Notes under the pieces: generated by a model | Told to the model about the DNA's origin: nothing | What the model saw: only the letters and a program-made list of their open reading frames with translations | The model's database searches: none | Position numbers and translations under genes: made by a program | NCBI GenBank assembly: GCA_003444615.1 | Contig: DLUN01000236.1 | Coordinates: 467-10,210 of the forward strand | Direction: 5' to 3' | Length of the DNA: 9,744 bases | Origin: Syntrophomonas sp. | GTDB taxonomy: Bacteria > Bacillota > Syntrophomonadia > Syntrophomonadales > Syntrophomonadaceae | Shown here: in pieces, positions 7,622 to 9,744 of the stretch | Numbering within the stretch: the first letter of the stretch is position 1 | Layout: each line of letters begins with the position of its first letter

Positions 7622-9744
7622 GTGGATTTTAGTTTTCGTCCTTTAGAAGGCGGCTACGAAATTCCTATGCGTGTTGTCGGAGCCAATATATATTATGAAT
7701 GGCTGATCTACATTCTCATGTGGATTCCCATCGGTATCTTTTTATATGGGGTTTATAAACGGGTGCGGATTTGGATGCAGGCCCGTGGAGAAGGCGATCG
7801 CAAGGAACCTGTCGGGAAAAGAATCAATTCTTTTCTGTATCACACCCTGGGGCAGACCAGGGTCATTGAAAAACCCTTTGCCGGATGGATGCATTTCTTC
7901 CTGTTCTGGGGATTTGTAATACTTTTGATTGCCACAGCTAGTTTTGCTCTTTGGAATGTAACCGGGTTTCCACCCTTAACCGGTAATATTTATGTCTATT
8001 TTTCCTGGTTCATAGATATAATGGGATTCCTGGCCATGATAGGCATAGCAGCACTAGCTTACATCCGTTACGTCCAACGGCCTGATCGCTTAAACGACAG
8101 TAAGCCCTTGGATGGATGGATTCTCGCTTTGATATTTGCGATTCTTTTCACCGGCTATATTGTGGAAGGTTTGCGAATAGCCGCGCAAATCAAACTAGCT
8201 CCAACTATGGCAGCTATTGCCTATGAAAAGACAGCTTCACCTATCGGCTGGATTTTTGCAGGTATGTTTTCCGGAGCAGCTTTGGAGAGTATGCTAAGCT
8301 GGCATCGCTTTATGTGGTGGTTTCACATGGCTATCTCTTTCCTGTTTATTGGTATGGTGCCCTTTACCAAACTGTGGCATATTTTCACCGGTATGACCAG
8401 CTACTATGCGCGGGATTACCAGCCCCAGGTGGCACGGCCAGTAGAGAACATTGAGGAAGCTGAGACCTACGGTATAGAGACCATTGAAGAGTTTAGCTGG
8501 AAGGATTTGCTGGATCTGGATGCCTGTATTCGCTGCGGCAGATGTCAGGAAGCCTGTCCTACCTACAATACTGGCAAAGCCTTAAATCCTAAGATAACGA
8601 TTATTCAGGCTCTGAAAAAGCATATGGATAACAAGTCACCTTTTATGCTAGGTGAGGGAGACGGCGATATGGAAGCGGTCACCATGACTACGGAAGCGGA
8701 GATTGAAGGAGTAATAGAGACGGAAAAGCATATGATCTACGATATCGTTACTCCTCAGGTCCTATGGGACTGCACCAACTGTTTGGCCTGTGTGTACCAT
8801 TGTCCCATGTTTATCGAACATGTTCCTAAAATCATTGACATGCGCCGCAACCTGGTTATGTGGCAGGGAGATATGCCCAGCGAAGCCCAGATGGCCTTTA
8901 CCAATACGGAACGCAATTACAATCCCTGGGGAGTAGGCTGGGCTAACCGGGCTGACTGGCTCCAGGAAAGAAATATTCGCGATTTGGTTACTTTGCTGCC
9001 GGAAGATGGTGGAGAATTCGAATACCTGCTGTTTGCGGGTTGTGCCGCCGCCTTCGATGACCGTTACAAGAAAGCCGGAGAAGCCTTGGTCAGATTGTTG
9101 CACAAAGCCGGAATCAAGGTGGGGTATCTGGGCACCGAAGAATACTGCTGCGGTGATTGGGCACGCCGGCTGGGCAATGAATACCTGTGGCAGACTTTGG
9201 CGTCTCAAAACATCGAGTCATTCCAACGCTATAACGCCACCAAAATCATCTGCATTTGCCCCCATGGTTACAATACCATCAAAAATGAGTATGGCCAATT
9301 AGGGGGTGAGTTCGAAGTATACCACAGCAGCGAAATTTTAGCCCGGTTAATTAAAGAAGGTCGACTCAGTTCAGCAAGCCAAACCGAGTATCGAGTCAGC
9401 TATCACGATTCCTGTTTCCTGGGCCGCTATAATCAGATTTATTCTGAACCCCGAGAGGTTATTCAGGCTGCCGGTGGGGCTCTGCAATATATACCCAAAT
9501 CAGTGGAGTTCGGCTTCTGTTGTGGTGCCGGAGGAGGACGCATGTGGCTGGAGGAAGAAGCAGTGGAAGGGTTCAAACGGATCAATGAGACCCGCACCGA
9601 ACAGCTATTGGAGGTTGATCCAGATACAGTAATAGTCAACTGTCCTTATTGCATGACCATGATAAGTGACGGGGTAAAAGAAGCCGACCCAGAAGGCAAC
9701 ATTCAAGTCCTGGACGTCTGCGAGCTGCTCTGGCAGTGCCAGGA
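7622..9744 (+). CDS. Membrane-anchored Fe-S oxidoreductase with two CCG domains, EtfAB:quinone oxidoreductase (EMO) type (3' partial)
   Basis: An open frame runs from the GTG to the window edge, 707 codons without a stop; judged by family length only a few residues are missing. Residues 1-260 form a cytochrome-b-like (NarI-type) membrane domain with about five hydrophobic segments (about 25-45, 88-111, 123-147, 165-185, 230-253) and candidate heme-ligand histidines (91, 228, 235, 253). Next come two [4Fe-4S] motifs, CIRCGRCQEACP (Cys302, 305, 308, 312) and CTNCLACVYHCP (Cys384, 387, 390, 394), then two CCG domains: Cys474, Cys509-Cys510-Gly, CICPHG (544-549); and Cys598, FCCGAGGGRMW (Cys633-634), CPYC (674-677). 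This architecture is known for HdrD/GlpC-related proteins that pass electrons from EtfAB to menaquinone. No etf genes are in the window, so the partner is inferred. ATG 7616 is the alternative start. Confidence 0.88.
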   Translation, partial: MDFSFRPLEGGYEIPMRVVGANIYYEWLIYILMWIPIGIFLYGVYKRVRIWMQARGEGDRKEPVGKRINSFLYHTLGQTRVIEKPFAGWMHFFLFWGFVILLIATASFALWNVTGFPPLTGNIYVYFSWFIDIMGFLAMIGIAALAYIRYVQRPDRLNDSKPLDGWILALIFAILFTGYIVEGLRIAAQIKLAPTMAAIAYEKTASPIGWIFAGMFSGAALESMLSWHRFMWWFHMAISFLFIGMVPFTKLWHIFTGMTSYYARDYQPQVARPVENIEEAETYGIETIEEFSWKDLLDLDACIRCGRCQEACPTYNTGKALNPKITIIQALKKHMDNKSPFMLGEGDGDMEAVTMTTEAEIEGVIETEKHMIYDIVTPQVLWDCTNCLACVYHCPMFIEHVPKIIDMRRNLVMWQGDMPSEAQMAFTNTERNYNPWGVGWANRADWLQERNIRDLVTLLPEDGGEFEYLLFAGCAAAFDDRYKKAGEALVRLLHKAGIKVGYLGTEEYCCGDWARRLGNEYLWQTLASQNIESFQRYNATKIICICPHGYNTIKNEYGQLGGEFEVYHSSEILARLIKEGRLSSASQTEYRVSYHDSCFLGRYNQIYSEPREVIQAAGGALQYIPKSVEFGFCCGAGGGRMWLEEEAVEGFKRINETRTEQLLEVDPDTVIVNCPYCMTMISDGVKEADPEGNIQVLDVCELLWQCQ

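Noticed and set aside
8762..9208. 148-codon open frame on the minus strand inside the Fe-S oxidoreductase gene
   Set aside because: It is antisense to strongly conserved cluster-binding domains, has no recognisable protein features or SD, and is best explained as a shadow of the plus-strand codon pattern.
9006..9302. 98-codon plus-strand open frame overlapping the Fe-S gene in another frame
   Set aside because: The main frame carries all the conserved Cys motifs; this one has no family resemblance.
1..9744. CRISPR arrays, insertion sequences, tRNA or rRNA genes, phage or defence genes
   Set aside because: No direct repeat arrays, transposase-like frames, terminal inverted repeats or tRNA-like folds were seen; the window is almost fully covered by respiratory genes.

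Overview
The window reads as one chromosomal respiratory locus, nearly all coding and all on the plus strand. It holds the 3' end of a complex I operon (end of nuoD, then complete nuoH, I, J, K, L, M, N), a 77-base structured gap, and a large gene running off the right edge. The large gene encodes a membrane-anchored iron-sulfur oxidoreductase with two CCG (cysteine-rich, DUF224-type) domains, of the EtfAB:quinone oxidoreductase (EMO) type. Strong GGAGG ribosome binding sites, GTG/TTG starts placed by those sites, balanced base composition and very tight gene packing suggest an anaerobic Bacillota (Clostridia), perhaps of the Syntrophomonadaceae or Peptococcaceae (Desulfotomaculum-like) kind. 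The taxonomic placement is inference; no marker gene is present.

Layout: nuoD tail 1-102; nuoH 130-1179; nuoI 1186-1917, with an unusual C-terminal extension; nuoJ 1904-2407; nuoK 2404-2712; nuoL 2727-4604; nuoM 4618-6126; nuoN 6126-7538; an intrinsic terminator at 7563-7607 nested inside a second helix that would cover the next gene's Shine-Dalgarno; then the iron-sulfur oxidoreductase from about 7622 past 9744. Neighbouring nuo genes overlap or are at most 27 bases apart, so they should be co-transcribed and translationally coupled. No stretch of 300 bases lacks a gene.

How it works together: nuoH-N supply the membrane arm and the NuoI cluster subunit of a proton-pumping quinone oxidoreductase. 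nuoD is followed directly by nuoH, so nuoE, nuoF and nuoG (the NADH-input module) are missing from their usual place. This fits the 11-subunit form of complex I, whose electron partner is often ferredoxin or unknown. The downstream protein belongs to a family that moves electrons between an electron-transfer flavoprotein (acyl-CoA dehydrogenases) and menaquinone. Both enzymes would therefore meet at the quinone pool, a plausible arrangement for fatty-acid oxidation or reverse electron transport in an anaerobe.

Most worth a second look: the nested terminator and SD-sequestering structure at 7541-7614, the NuoI extension, the missing transmembrane-7 lysine in NuoM, the Gly in place of a cluster Cys in the first CCG domain, and the pairing of an EMO-type gene with an apparent EFG-less complex I.
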